A stretch of DNA of 64,000 nt from Nocardioides sp. Kera G14 (lineage in GTDB: Bacteria; Actinomycetota; Actinomycetes; Propionibacteriales; Nocardioidaceae), in the NCBI RefSeq assembly GCF_020715565.1, contig NZ_CP085839.1:2232001-2296000 (forward strand). Direction: 5' to 3'. The notes beneath the pieces were generated by a model that searched no databases, was not told where the DNA came from, and saw nothing but the letters and a program-made list of their open reading frames with translations. A program made the position numbers and the translations under genes. Positions within the stretch are counted from its first letter, which is position 1. Each line of letters starts with the position of its first letter. This document shows positions 16,517-25,643 of this stretch, piece after piece.

Positions 16517-17863
16517 ATGAGCACACCGACCGTCGCGATCATCGGCGCCGGCATCAGCGGGCTGACGATGGCCAAGATGCTCGAGGACTACGGACTCGAG
16601 TACGCCGTCTTCGAGTCCTCCGACCGCGTGGGTGGCAACTGGGCCTTCGAGAATCCCAACGGGAGCAGCAGCGCGTACCGCTCGCTGCACATCGACACCT
16701 CCAAGCACCAGCTGTCCTTCAAGGACTTCCCGATGCCCGAGGAGTATCCGGACTTTCCCCACCACACCCAGATCAAGGAGTACCTCGACTCCTACGCGGA
16801 CGCCTTCGACGTCCGGCGCCACATCGAATTCGAGAACCGGGTGCTCCACGCCCGCCGTCTCGGGGCCGACGAGGGGGACGGCTGGGAGCTCGAGACCCAG
16901 CGCACCGGCACCCGTCGTTTCGACGTCCTGCTCGTGGCCAACGGACATCACTGGGACCCGCGGTTCGCCGACAAGCCGGGCGAGTTCACCGGCCTCACGA
17001 TGCACTCCCACAGCTATATCGACCCGAAGACGCCGTACGACCTCAGCGGGAAGCGCATCCTCATCATCGGCCTGGGCAACAGCGCGGCCGACCTCGCCGT
17101 GGAGCTGTCGAGCAAGACGACTGGGAACGACGTGGTCATCTCCACCCGCTCAGGGGCGTGGATCGTGCCGAAGTACTTCGCCGGCACTCCCGCCGACAAG
17201 TACTACCGGACCTCCCCCCACATCCCGACGGCCTGGCAGCGCAAGTTCGTCCAGGTGATGCAGCCCCTCACCGCAGGCCACCCGACCGACTACGGGCTGC
17301 CCGAGCCCAACCACAAGTTCTTCGAGGCGCACCCCACCCAGTCGGTCGAGCTCCCGCTGCGACTGGGCTCCGGCGACCTGCGGGCCAAGGGCGACATCGA
17401 GCGCTTCGACGGCAGCACCGTGCACTTCGTCGACGGCACCGCCGAGGAGTTCGACGTGGTCATCCATGCCACGGGCTACAACATCACCTTCCCGTTCTTC
17501 GACGAGGAGTTCATCAGCGCACCCGAGAACAACATCCGGCTCTACAAGCGGATCTTCAAGCCGGGCATCGACGACCTCGCCTTCATCGGTTTCGCCCAGG
17601 CGACGCCGACGCTCTTCCCCTTCGTGGAGTGCCAGACCCGCCTGGTCGCGGCATGGCTGGTGGGCCGCTACCAGCCGCCGAGCATCGAGGAGATGGAGCG
17701 CGTGATCGACGAGGACACGCAGAAGTACACCGCCCACATGGTCCAGCGGCCCCGGCACACCCAGCAGTTGGACTACTTCCTCTACGAGCACAACCTGCGG
17801 ACACACGAGATCCCGGCAGGCATGGAGCGAGCCGCTCGGACGACGCCGGTGGCCGTGCCGTGA
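16517..17863 (+). CDS. Flavin-containing monooxygenase (class B, FMO/BVMO type)
   Basis: 448 residues. FAD-binding GAGISG at 10-15, the FMO identifying motif FTGLTMHSHSY (157-167; FxGxxxHxxxY) and the NADPH-binding GLGNSA (185-190), then HATGYN near the C-terminal third. Such enzymes insert one oxygen from O2 into ketones, amines or sulfides using NADPH. The start ATG 16517 is fixed by a very strong AAGGAGGAG site four bases upstream. First gene of a coupled operon with a TetR regulator and an alpha/beta hydrolase. A Baeyer-Villiger oxygenation followed by ester hydrolysis is a plausible joint pathway, inferred from this pairing. Confidence 0.9.
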   Translation: MSTPTVAIIGAGISGLTMAKMLEDYGLEYAVFESSDRVGGNWAFENPNGSSSAYRSLHIDTSKHQLSFKDFPMPEEYPDFPHHTQIKEYLDSYADAFDVRRHIEFENRVLHARRLGADEGDGWELETQRTGTRRFDVLLVANGHHWDPRFADKPGEFTGLTMHSHSYIDPKTPYDLSGKRILIIGLGNSAADLAVELSSKTTGNDVVISTRSGAWIVPKYFAGTPADKYYRTSPHIPTAWQRKFVQVMQPLTAGHPTDYGLPEPNHKFFEAHPTQSVELPLRLGSGDLRAKGDIERFDGSTVHFVDGTAEEFDVVIHATGYNITFPFFDEEFISAPENNIRLYKRIFKPGIDDLAFIGFAQATPTLFPFVECQTRLVAAWLVGRYQPPSIEEMERVIDEDTQKYTAHMVQRPRHTQQLDYFLYEHNLRTHEIPAGMERAARTTPVAVP

Positions 17864-18489
17864 GCGAGGACCGCCCTTGGGCGAGGATGGTCGACCGGCG
17901 CAGCGTCAACCGCGGCGACCAGCGGCGTGCCGCCCTCCTCACCGCCTTCGACGAGCTGCTGCGTGAGCAGACGCTCGAGCAGGTCAACGTCGCGGAGATC
18001 TCGCGACGTGCCGGTGTCACCCGCTCGGCGTTCTACTTCTACTTCGAGTCGAAGGCCGCAGCCGTCCTCGCACTCATGGCCGAGTTGTACGACGACGCCT
18101 CGGACGCCACCGACCAGCTGGTCAAGGCCGAGGGCGAGCCGGTCCCCCGGATCCGGGCGGTGATCACCACGCTCTTCGACTCCGTGGACAAGACGCCGCA
18201 CACCTACCGCGCCCTCCTCGAGGCCCGCGCCACGAGTCCGGGGGTGCGCGAGCTCTGGGATGCCGGTCGCACGGAGTTCGCCACGATGGTCGCGGAGATG
18301 ATCGAACGGGAGCGCGCCGCCGGGCATGCCCCGCCCGGGCCCGATGCGCACGCACTCGCGGCCGTCCTGCTCGACCTCAATGACAACGCCGTCGAACGCC
18401 ACGCCCTGGCCGCCGCGCCGCCGCGGGAGCGGCACATCGACGCCCTCACCCACATCTGGATCACCACCATCTACGGGAGCCACCAGTGA
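17860..18489 (+). CDS. TetR/AcrR family transcriptional regulator
   Basis: 209 residues. The N-terminal helix-turn-helix reads VNVAEISRRAGVTRSAFYFYFESKAA, typical of TetR proteins; the C-terminal ligand domain resembles the EthR-like group (LLEARATSPGVRELWD). EthR relatives often control neighbouring monooxygenases, as here. The GTG start at 17860 overlaps the monooxygenase stop (GTGA); ATG 17887 is an alternative. The end overlaps the hydrolase start by 4 bases. Probable target: the inverted repeats upstream of the operon. Confidence 0.9.
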   Translation: MSEDRPWARMVDRRSVNRGDQRRAALLTAFDELLREQTLEQVNVAEISRRAGVTRSAFYFYFESKAAAVLALMAELYDDASDATDQLVKAEGEPVPRIRAVITTLFDSVDKTPHTYRALLEARATSPGVRELWDAGRTEFATMVAEMIERERAAGHAPPGPDAHALAAVLLDLNDNAVERHALAAAPPRERHIDALTHIWITTIYGSHQ

Positions 18490-19439
18490 GCACGACCTTC
18501 TCGTTCACCTCCAGCGGCGTGACCTGCGCCGCCACCCACTTCCCTGCCGTCGATGCCGCGGGGTCTGCCCCCGTCGTCGTACTCGCGCACGGACTCGCGG
18601 GCACGCAGGACGCCGGCCTCGCGCCGTTCGCCGAGGCCTTCGCCGCGGCCGGTCTGCACGCGGTCACCTTCGACTACCGGGGCTTCGGTGCCTCTGGCGT
18701 CGCGCCCGGGCAGCCCCGCCAGGCGGTCTCGATCGACGGGCAGGTCGCGGACCTGAACGCCGCCGTCGACGCCGCACGCCGGCTGCCCGGCGTGGACCCG
18801 ACACGAGTGGTGCTCTGGGGCGTCTCGCTCGGAGGTGGTCATGTCATCCAGGTCGCCGCCGAGCGCAAGGACGTGGTCGCGGTGATCTCCGCGGTGCCGC
18901 TCGTCGACGGCTTGGCCGCCGCACGGCTCGCGACCAAGCACCACTCCCCCGGGCAGCTGCTGGCCTCCACGGCCCGCGGTGTCGCCAGTGCCGTACGTCG
19001 CCGCGCCGGTCGGGCGCCCTCGATGATCCCCGTCGTGGCCAAGCCCGGCGAGGTCGGCGCGCTGACCCTGCCCGGCGCCTACGAGGACTACCTCGCCATC
19101 GCCGGACCGACCTGGCGCAACGAGATCGCCGCCGACGTCGTCATGGAGCTGGGCGGTCGTGACCCGACCAAGGCGGCCAAGCGCCTGGCGGATCGTCCAG
19201 ACGTCTCCTGGCTGGTGCAGATCGCTGACTTCGACCGCAGCGCCCCGACGCACGCCACGGCGAAGGCCGCCTTCGCGGGCCGTGCGGAGGTCCGGCACTA
19301 CCCGGGCGACCACTTCGACCTCTTCCCCGGCAAGGCGTTCCACGACGCCGCGGTCCGTCACGCGCTGCTCTTCCTGCAGCGGACGCTCGCCCTCGGCGGC
19401 CAGCGGGAGCAGCTCGACGCGGTCGCTGAGGGGGTCTAA
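18486..19439 (+). CDS. Alpha/beta hydrolase
   Basis: 317 residues of the alpha/beta-hydrolase fold. The oxyanion-hole strand is VVLAHGLAG, followed by FDYRGFGAS; the nucleophile elbow is WGVSLGGGH (Ser114), and the C-terminal His lies in YPGDHFDLF (His276). It probably cleaves an ester or lactone, possibly the product of the upstream monooxygenase. The GTG start at 18486 overlaps the TetR stop. Last gene of the operon, convergent with rlmN. Confidence 0.86.
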   Translation: MSTTFSFTSSGVTCAATHFPAVDAAGSAPVVVLAHGLAGTQDAGLAPFAEAFAAAGLHAVTFDYRGFGASGVAPGQPRQAVSIDGQVADLNAAVDAARRLPGVDPTRVVLWGVSLGGGHVIQVAAERKDVVAVISAVPLVDGLAAARLATKHHSPGQLLASTARGVASAVRRRAGRAPSMIPVVAKPGEVGALTLPGAYEDYLAIAGPTWRNEIAADVVMELGGRDPTKAAKRLADRPDVSWLVQIADFDRSAPTHATAKAAFAGRAEVRHYPGDHFDLFPGKAFHDAAVRHALLFLQRTLALGGQREQLDAVAEGV

Positions 19440-19448
19440 GCGTCGGCC

Positions 19449-19464
19449 GCGGCCACCTGGCCGC
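19449..19464. terminator. Short GC-rich hairpin between convergent genes
   Basis: GCGGCCA-CC-TGGCCGC, a perfect 7-base stem with a 2-base apex (looping would open at least one pair), in the 58-base gap between the alpha/beta hydrolase and rlmN stops. No T-run is present, so a bidirectional terminator role is only suggested by position. Confidence 0.35.
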
Positions 19465-19497
19465 ACTGGCTGATCGGCAGCCCCTTCGGCGCTGCGA

Positions 19498-20676
19498 TCA
19501 TCCTTCCGCCGCGGCCAGCTGCCCACAGGCGCCGTCGATCTCGCGCCCGCGGGTGTCCCGGACGGTGGTCGAGATGCCGCGCGCCTCGAGCCGGCGCACG
19601 AACTCGCGCTCGTCGGCGGGGTCGCTCGCGGTCCACTTGGAGCCCGGCGTCGGGTTGAGCGGGATCAGGTTGACGTGCGTCCAGTTGGTGCCGCGGCCCT
19701 CACCTGACAGCACGTCGGCGAGCAGCTCGGCACGATGGGCCTGGTCATTGATGCCGCGCATCATCGCGTACTCGATCGAGACGCGCCGACCGGTCTGCTG
19801 GAAGTAGTAGTAGGCCGCTTCGACGGTCTCGGCGACGCTGAAGCGGGTGTTGATCGGCACGATCTCGTTGCGCAGCTCGTCGTCCGGCGCGTGCAGGCTG
19901 AGCGCGAGCGTCACGGGGATGCCCTCGTCGGCGAGCTGCCGCATCCGCGGCACGAGGCCGACGGTGGAGACGGTCACGTGACGGGCGGAGAGGCCGAGTC
20001 CGTCGGGCGCGGGATCGGTCAGGCGACGTACGGCGCCCAGGGTGGCCTTGTACGCGTGGAGCGGCTCCCCCATGCCCATGAAGACGACGTTGGAGAGGCG
20101 CCCCGGTCCCCCGGCGACCTCGCCGGCGGCCATCGCGCGGGCGGCGATGACGACCTGGTGGACGATCTCGGCGGTGGACATGCTGCGCTGGAGACCGCCC
20201 TGGCCGGTCGCGCAGAAGGGACAGGCCATCCCGCAGCCGGCCTGGCTGGAGATGCAGATGGTGGCACGGTCGGCGTAGCGCATGAGGACCGACTCGACGA
20301 GGGCACCGTCGAAGAGCTTCCAGAGCGTCTTGACCGTCGTGCCCCGGTCGGCGGTCTGCGTGCGGACCGGCGTGAGCAGCTCCGGCAGGAAGCCCTTGAC
20401 CAGCTCGTCGCGCTGCGCGGCGGGGAGGTCAGTCATCTGCTCGGGGTCGTGGACCAGGCGCTCGAAGTAGTGGACGGAGAGCTGCTTGGCGCGGAACCCC
20501 GGCAGACCCAGCTCCTTGGCGGCGGCCTGCCGCTCGACGAGGTCGAGGTCGGCGAGGTGACGTGGCGGCTTGCCACGGCCCTTCGGCGGCGAGAGCACCA
20601 GCGGGATGGCGCGACCGCGCATAGCGGCCTCCTCGGGCGTCTCGCCCGGTCCGATCTCCTCGCTCAGCTCAGTCAC
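19498..20676 (-). CDS. rlmN: 23S rRNA (adenine2503-C2) methyltransferase RlmN
   Basis: 392 residues, radical-SAM enzyme that methylates C2 of A2503 in 23S rRNA and A37 in some tRNAs. The cluster motif CGMACPFC (C148, C152, C155), the SAM-binding [13 protein letters not shown], and the C-terminal [15 protein letters not shown] with the mechanistic Cys are all visible. The start is GTG 20676; an ATG about 18 codons further in is less likely because the extension keeps coding bias. The gene normally follows cdsA in actinobacteria; here about 10 kb of other genes lie between them. Confidence 0.95.
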   Translation of the reverse strand: MTELSEEIGPGETPEEAAMRGRAIPLVLSPPKGRGKPPRHLADLDLVERQAAAKELGLPGFRAKQLSVHYFERLVHDPEQMTDLPAAQRDELVKGFLPELLTPVRTQTADRGTTVKTLWKLFDGALVESVLMRYADRATICISSQAGCGMACPFCATGQGGLQRSMSTAEIVHQVVIAARAMAAGEVAGGPGRLSNVVFMGMGEPLHAYKATLGAVRRLTDPAPDGLGLSARHVTVSTVGLVPRMRQLADEGIPVTLALSLHAPDDELRNEIVPINTRFSVAETVEAAYYYFQQTGRRVSIEYAMMRGINDQAHRAELLADVLSGEGRGTNWTHVNLIPLNPTPGSKWTASDPADEREFVRRLEARGISTTVRDTRGREIDGACGQLAAAEG

Positions 20677-20716
20677 CGCTCCAGTCTCCCACCGTCCCCG
20701 CGGAGCGACCGAAATG

Positions 20717-20751
20717 ACAAACGGCCCCGGGCAGTGCCCGGGGCCGTTTGT
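20717..20751 (-). terminator. Strong hairpin terminator after the phosphoesterase gene
   Basis: ACAAACGGCCCCGGGCA and its exact reverse complement flank a single G, a 17-base perfect stem (20717-20733 / 20735-20751; 2-3 innermost pairs would form the loop). The A-rich/T-rich ends give it terminator character on both strands. It lies just after the secreted phosphoesterase stop (20763). Confidence 0.85.
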
Positions 20752-20762
20752 ATGGGAACTGA

Positions 20763-22898
20763 CTACTTCCTGACCTTCACCGCGGCGCTCGTCTTCGAGG
20801 CCGAGGCGGGGGTCGCGCCCCTGTAGGAGACGGTCACCCGGACGGAGACCCTTTTGCCCTTGAACTTCTTCTTGAGCTTGAGCGTCGAGCCCCTGGCACC
20901 CTTGATCACCCTGCCGTTGGCGAGCCACTGGAAGGTCTTCGTGGCCGTCGCCGGCGAGACGCCGACGGAGACGCCAAGCCTCCTGCCGACCTTCGCCCTG
21001 CCCGTGATCCGGACCGACGAGAGCGTCAGCCTGACCGGCTTCGGGATGACCGCCGCGGAGATGACGGAGCCATCGGGCCGCAACTGGATCGACGGTGCCT
21101 TCGGGGCCGAGAAGTCGAACATCGAGCTGATGTCGCCCGCGGTCTTGTCGAACGAGCCGGTGACGGTCCCGCCCTCGTCGACGCTCTTGCCCCCGAGCCA
21201 GTTCGACTCGATGAACTTGGCGATCGAGGCCTGCGACGTCTGGGTGTGGTCGACGTAGTTCGACTTGGAGTAGGGCGAGATCACGAGGAACGGCAGGCGC
21301 TGCGACGGGCCGCAGCGGTCCTGCCAGCCACCCATCGGACTCGCGGCCGACGCCACCTTGGTGCAGACGTTGCCGTTGGCCGTGGTGTCGGACGAGCCGT
21401 TGATGATCGTCGGGGCGACCTGGTCGTAGAAACCGTCGGAGTCGTCGTACGCGATGACGATCGCCGTGTCCTTCCAGTAGGCCGACTTCTGGATGGCGTT
21501 GATCGTGCGGACGAGGAAGTGCTGCTCGTCGATCGGGTCGGAGTATCCGCCGTGACCGTCCTCGTTGGCGATCGGACGCAGGAAGGAGACGGCCGGCAGC
21601 GCAGCGCCGTCCTTCTGGTCGACCGCGTCGTAGAACTGCGTGAGGTCGTACTCGTGGTTGGCGGCGCCGTCGTGACCGATCTCGGCCGGGCTGGCCGGAG
21701 CGGCGTGGGTCGGGTTGGCCGTCGACTTGTAGTACTGGAACGGCGCGTGGTGCGGGATGTAGTCCTTGTTGTAGTTGTTGGCGCTGAACTGACCACCGTC
21801 CGGGTTCACCGTGGAGACGTAGTTGCAGATGTCAGCGTTGGAGGCGTTGGCCGGAAGGCTCGGGTTGCGGAAGCCGCCCATGAAGGAACCCCAGCTCACG
21901 CCCTTCTCGTTGAGCAGGTCGCCGATGTTCTTGCCCTGCATGCCGGCGGCGACGCTGGCGTCGGTGCAGATGTCGTACGCCGGCGTCGGGTCGCCCGTCA
22001 TCGCGCCGACGGTGCCCTTGGTCGGGTCGGTGGCGTCGACGAGTTTGACGCCCTCGATGTCACCCGGCCAGGGCGAGGCCATGCCGGTACCTGTGGAGGT
22101 GGCGTCGTTGTCAGTGGCGGCCGTCATCAGGACCGGGTTGGCAGCGACGGCCGAGTCGTGGGCCGTGTTGGGTACGTACATCACCGCTCCACCGGTCTGG
22201 CCCGCGGCCAGGTTGACGGCGCCGACGCTGGACGGACCGAAGTTGTCCGCCCAGGAGTTGTCGCTCATCGCATAGTTCTGGGCGTAGTTCCACAGACCGG
22301 TGACCACGTTGCCGTCGGTGTAGCTCATCGCCAGTCCGGCGTGCTCGAACTCGAGGTTCCCAGCCGGAGCCGGAGCCGCGGTCGACGCACACGTCGCCGA
22401 CGACGACGTGGACTCGACGAACTTGTCCATGGCCGGAACACCCGTGGTGGCGTCACCGTCCTCGGCCTTCTGCTCGGCGAGGTAGCCGTGACCCTGGGAG
22501 CAGGTCCAGGCCTGCCCCATGCCGAGCCGGAACGGCGCCATGCTGTTGGGGTTGGCACCGGCGACACCCTTGGCACCCGGGACGACCGTGTTGCTCACCG
22601 TCGTGCCCTTCGTAGCCAGATACTGGGGGTCCGAGGCGAAGTTGGTCGGTGTCGGAGTGCCGGCCTTGGCCGTGAACTTCACGCCGTCCGTGTTGGCCGC
22701 ATAGGGGTAGGTGCCGAAGTAGTGGTCGAACGAGATGTTCTCGTCGAAGAGCACGACCACGTGCTTGATCGGCGTGGTCGTGGTGGCGTCGTCGGCCTGC
22801 GCAGCAGGCTGCGCCACGAAGGCGAGCGAACCGCCCACGAGGCTCACCGTGGCGAGCCCTAGTCCCGCACGTAGGCGGGCCTTCCTCTTGTTACTCAT
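20763..22898 (-). CDS. Secreted phosphoesterase (phospholipase C / AcpA-type) with basic C-terminal module
   Basis: 711 residues. Signal peptide at about 1-35 ([20 protein letters not shown]), then the phosphoesterase domain with [21 protein letters not shown], the N-terminal metal-site signature of phospholipase C and acid phosphatase A proteins. Later segments [16 protein letters not shown] and [11 protein letters not shown] are typical. Residues about 620-711 form a separate beta-rich, Lys-rich module. It likely releases phosphate from extracellular phosphate esters or phospholipids. ATG 22898 was chosen over a GTG at 22910 because AAAGG lies at the GTG itself. Only 26 bases separate it from the peroxidase gene upstream, suggesting read-through. 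Confidence 0.85.
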   Translation of the reverse strand: MSNKRKARLRAGLGLATVSLVGGSLAFVAQPAAQADDATTTTPIKHVVVLFDENISFDHYFGTYPYAANTDGVKFTAKAGTPTPTNFASDPQYLATKGTTVSNTVVPGAKGVAGANPNSMAPFRLGMGQAWTCSQGHGYLAEQKAEDGDATTGVPAMDKFVESTSSSATCASTAAPAPAGNLEFEHAGLAMSYTDGNVVTGLWNYAQNYAMSDNSWADNFGPSSVGAVNLAAGQTGGAVMYVPNTAHDSAVAANPVLMTAATDNDATSTGTGMASPWPGDIEGVKLVDATDPTKGTVGAMTGDPTPAYDICTDASVAAGMQGKNIGDLLNEKGVSWGSFMGGFRNPSLPANASNADICNYVSTVNPDGGQFSANNYNKDYIPHHAPFQYYKSTANPTHAAPASPAEIGHDGAANHEYDLTQFYDAVDQKDGAALPAVSFLRPIANEDGHGGYSDPIDEQHFLVRTINAIQKSAYWKDTAIVIAYDDSDGFYDQVAPTIINGSSDTTANGNVCTKVASAASPMGGWQDRCGPSQRLPFLVISPYSKSNYVDHTQTSQASIAKFIESNWLGGKSVDEGGTVTGSFDKTAGDISSMFDFSAPKAPSIQLRPDGSVISAAVIPKPVRLTLSSVRITGRAKVGRRLGVSVGVSPATATKTFQWLANGRVIKGARGSTLKLKKKFKGKRVSVRVTVSYRGATPASASKTSAAVKVRK

Positions 22899-22924
22899 CT
22901 GGAATTGCACCTTTCGGTAAGTGG

Positions 22925-24148
22925 TCAGGCGAACATCGCCCGGCCAAGCCAGTCATCGCTCCCCCGGACGCCAGGAAGTACGAAGAAGTACCCGCCGCCG
23001 TACGACGAGACGTAGTCGGTGAGCGGCTCCCCGGAGAGCCGTCGCTGAACCGTGGCGAACTGGCGCTCGAGGTCCTGGTTGTAGGTGACGAAGATCAGTC
23101 CCATGTCGAGATTGCCGTTCGGCAGGAAGCCGGCGTCGTAGTTGTAACCGCGGCGCAGCAGACGCGACCCGTCCGAGCTCGACCGGCCCGAGTTGGAGGC
23201 GAGACGGATGTGGGCGTTGCCGGCGATCGCGTCAGCCCCGGGACCGGTGAAGGCCGGCTCGTCGGTCTCGCGACTTCCGGTCAGTGGAGCGCCGCTGGAG
23301 CGTTCGCGGCCGATCAGCGTGGACTGCTCGCGCACGGAGACGCGGTCCCAGAACTCGACGTTCATCCGGATGAGACGCACCACGTGGTAGCTGCCGCCCT
23401 CGACCCAGGCCGGCTCGGCGCCCCCGCCATGGGTCCACACGAGGTCGTCCTCGTGGCCAGCGATCGACGAGTTGGCGGTGCCGTCCTTGAAGCCCATGAG
23501 GTTCCGCGGAGCGCCGTCGGGACGGGATGGTGAGAGGAAGCCGTCCATGCGCCAGCGGATGGCGAGTGCGCCGCGGGTGGCGCGGAGCAGGATGCGCAGG
23601 GCGCGGTTGACCGTGTCGGGGTGGTCGGCACAGACCTGCAGCATCAAGTCGCCGTCGCACATCGCTCGGTCGAGCGCGTCATCGTCGAACTCCGGCATTC
23701 GGGTCAACCGCGCCGGCTTGCGCGCATGGAGCCCGAAGCGGTCGTCGAAGAGGCCCGGACCGACGCTCACCGTGATCGTCAGGCCGTCCGCCGACACGTC
23801 GTCGCCCAGGACCCCGTTGTCGGTGGCGGTCGCGGTCATGCCGTGGTCGGGCGCCGGACCGCCGGCCGTCAGCCACCGGCTGGTGGTCGTCAGCGCCTGG
23901 AACATCGACTTCAGCTCGGCTGCAGTCGTGGCAACGACGTCGAAGGCGAGGAAGGCCGACGACGCCTGCTGCGCCGTCAGGATGCCTGACTGGTGTGCGC
24001 CCTCGTACGGGTACCTGGTGTCTGTCGACGCCGCGTCCGTGGCCCGGGCCGAGGCCCCCAGACTCTCGGCCGCCACCGCCGCCGCGGCGACAGCGGCTGT
24101 GGCCGCACCTCCGACGAAGAGACGTCGGCTGAACTCGGGAGTACTCAC
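22925..24148 (-). CDS. efeB: DyP-type peroxidase, EfeB-like, Tat-exported
   Basis: 407 residues. The N-terminus has SRRLFVGGAATAAVAAAAVA, a twin-arginine signal. The DyP haem-peroxidase signature GFKDGTAN (GxxDG, distal Asp) and the proximal His in GNAHIRLAS are present. EfeB-type enzymes act outside the membrane in ferrous iron uptake or haem handling. The GTG start at 24148 overlaps the stop of the EfeO-like gene by 4 bases, the usual EfeO-EfeB partnership. No EfeU permease gene is in the window. Confidence 0.9.
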   Translation of the reverse strand: MSTPEFSRRLFVGGAATAAVAAAAVAAESLGASARATDAASTDTRYPYEGAHQSGILTAQQASSAFLAFDVVATTAAELKSMFQALTTTSRWLTAGGPAPDHGMTATATDNGVLGDDVSADGLTITVSVGPGLFDDRFGLHARKPARLTRMPEFDDDALDRAMCDGDLMLQVCADHPDTVNRALRILLRATRGALAIRWRMDGFLSPSRPDGAPRNLMGFKDGTANSSIAGHEDDLVWTHGGGAEPAWVEGGSYHVVRLIRMNVEFWDRVSVREQSTLIGRERSSGAPLTGSRETDEPAFTGPGADAIAGNAHIRLASNSGRSSSDGSRLLRRGYNYDAGFLPNGNLDMGLIFVTYNQDLERQFATVQRRLSGEPLTDYVSSYGGGYFFVLPGVRGSDDWLGRAMFA

Positions 24149-25515
24149 TGGGGTCCCTTCTGGACCGGATCGAGGATCACGGCGATCTCGGAGAGGTACT
24201 CGAGCGTCTGGCTGAGTGTGGCGTTGAGGACGCGCCGCTGGGCGGCGGTCAACGCGGACAGCGGGGTCCAGGTGCTGCCGTGGTGGAAGGAGTCGACGTA
24301 CGCCTTCAATCGGGCGAGCCACTGGTCCGTGACGTCGAGATGAGGGTCTCGGACGACCAGGAGGCTTCGCAGAGGCGACATGATGTCGCGGGTCGCCTCC
24401 ACCATCGCGTCGATGTTGGACAACGTCAGATGCGAGCCGTGGTCGTTCTCCCCGGTGACCTCGAAGCGGAGCGCGTCCTCGAGGATCTCGTGCGTACGCA
24501 GGCCGAGGTCGATGTTGCTCGGCATGACCGGATTGCCGAAGGTGGCGGCCAGATGGTCGAGGCTGCCGAGCAGGCCGTTGATGACCGGCACGACCTGTCC
24601 CCCGATTGAGGCGGCGAACTGCTGCTGCGCCTTCTGGGTGGCAAGCACCTGTGCCTTCTGCCGAGCCTTCGCCTTCTTCAACGCCTTCGCGTGTGCCGCT
24701 CTCATCCGCCGGGTGATCTTCGCCCGGGTGGCCGCGTTCTTCCCTTTGAGCTTCCCCTTGAGCATCTGCTTGAGCGTGGGAACCTTCGCCGGTGCGACGG
24801 CGAGAGTCGGTTGGCTCATCCCCCACAGCTGCGACTCGAGCTTCGGGAAGCCGACGCCCACGTCGCCGTCGATCGCCTCGCCGTCGTCTCCGAAGGCGTC
24901 GTAGGCGGCACCGAGGAGCAGGTAACGCCGGTGGGCCTCCGCCCAGGCGTTACGTGCCGCAAGGAGCTGCCCCCGCTGTGCCGCGGAACGCAGCGCGACG
25001 AGCTCGCCGCGGATGCCGGGGAACTGCTTGATCACCCAGGCGGTGTAGGTCTCGTTGGGCCCGGTGAGGGCGAGGTCGGTGGCCGGCTCGTTGCCCGGCG
25101 TCGTACTGCCGTCGTAGTCGCCGGTGAGCTGCCAAGCCTTGCTCGCGGCGGGCGGGCTGTCACCGAAGAGGCAGAGGAACCGGTAGGAGCCGGCGCCCAG
25201 GACGAGTGAGAGGTTCCGAGTCGCGCCGACCCCGAGATCCTCGACAAGGGCGTAGACCTTGTGGTTGTCGACGTTCTCGACCTGGACCTCGGCGACGGCG
25301 TTGTTCGAGTTCCAGACGGCGAAGTTGAGCGGCCCGGCCGCGCCGCCACTCCATCCCGCACCGCAGTTGCTGACACCGACAGTGACGGGCGTGCCGGGGA
25401 TCGACGCGTCACCGCTCGGCGACTCAGCCTGGGACGGCCCGCTGAGATAGGGAGCGACGGTGAGCACGAGTGCCATGGCGACGGCTGTTGCTAAGAGGAT
25501 CCTGAACACCGGCAC
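24145..25515 (-). CDS. efeO: EfeO/EfeM-like protein: cupredoxin-like plus M75 domain with Lys-rich insert
   Basis: 456 residues. A signal or anchor helix (about 4-26) precedes a cupredoxin-like domain (about 42-120), then an M75/imelysin-type helical domain (about 155-456; PSNIDLGLRTHEILEDAL, FHHGSTWTPLSALTAAQR). Two oddities: the helix where relatives read roughly HxxYExxG has HRRYLLLGAAYDAFGD, lacking the acidic residue, and a strongly basic insert of about 50 residues (about 245-300, Lys/Ala/Arg) splits the M75 domain. In Efe systems EfeO binds iron for the permease. Translationally coupled to the DyP peroxidase. Confidence 0.82.
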   Translation of the reverse strand: MPVFRILLATAVAMALVLTVAPYLSGPSQAESPSGDASIPGTPVTVGVSNCGAGWSGGAAGPLNFAVWNSNNAVAEVQVENVDNHKVYALVEDLGVGATRNLSLVLGAGSYRFLCLFGDSPPAASKAWQLTGDYDGSTTPGNEPATDLALTGPNETYTAWVIKQFPGIRGELVALRSAAQRGQLLAARNAWAEAHRRYLLLGAAYDAFGDDGEAIDGDVGVGFPKLESQLWGMSQPTLAVAPAKVPTLKQMLKGKLKGKNAATRAKITRRMRAAHAKALKKAKARQKAQVLATQKAQQQFAASIGGQVVPVINGLLGSLDHLAATFGNPVMPSNIDLGLRTHEILEDALRFEVTGENDHGSHLTLSNIDAMVEATRDIMSPLRSLLVVRDPHLDVTDQWLARLKAYVDSFHHGSTWTPLSALTAAQRRVLNATLSQTLEYLSEIAVILDPVQKGPQ

Positions 25516-25593
25516 GGAGGGACTGTGACGGCGGACCGCTAATCACATGGATTGTCTATGGAAACAACCGGCGAGCGCGGGGTGAAGAAAAGA

Positions 25594-25626
25594 CGACCGG
25601 CCCCGGGCGTTGCCCGGGGCCGGTCG
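25594..25626 (-). terminator. Hairpin terminator after the metallophosphoesterase gene
   Basis: CGACCGGCCCCGGGC-GTT-GCCCGGGGCCGGTCG, a perfect 15-base stem with a 3-base loop. It sits 18 bases beyond the metallophosphoesterase stop on the minus strand, and separates that gene from the efeO-efeB unit. Confidence 0.8.
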
Positions 25627-25643
25627 CCGTCACCGGAGCTAGG

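Noticed and set aside
21246..22862. Long plus-strand open frame opposite the phosphoesterase gene
   Set aside because: Shadow frame; Arg/Gly/Val repeats and no ribosome site, while the minus strand encodes a clear secreted enzyme.
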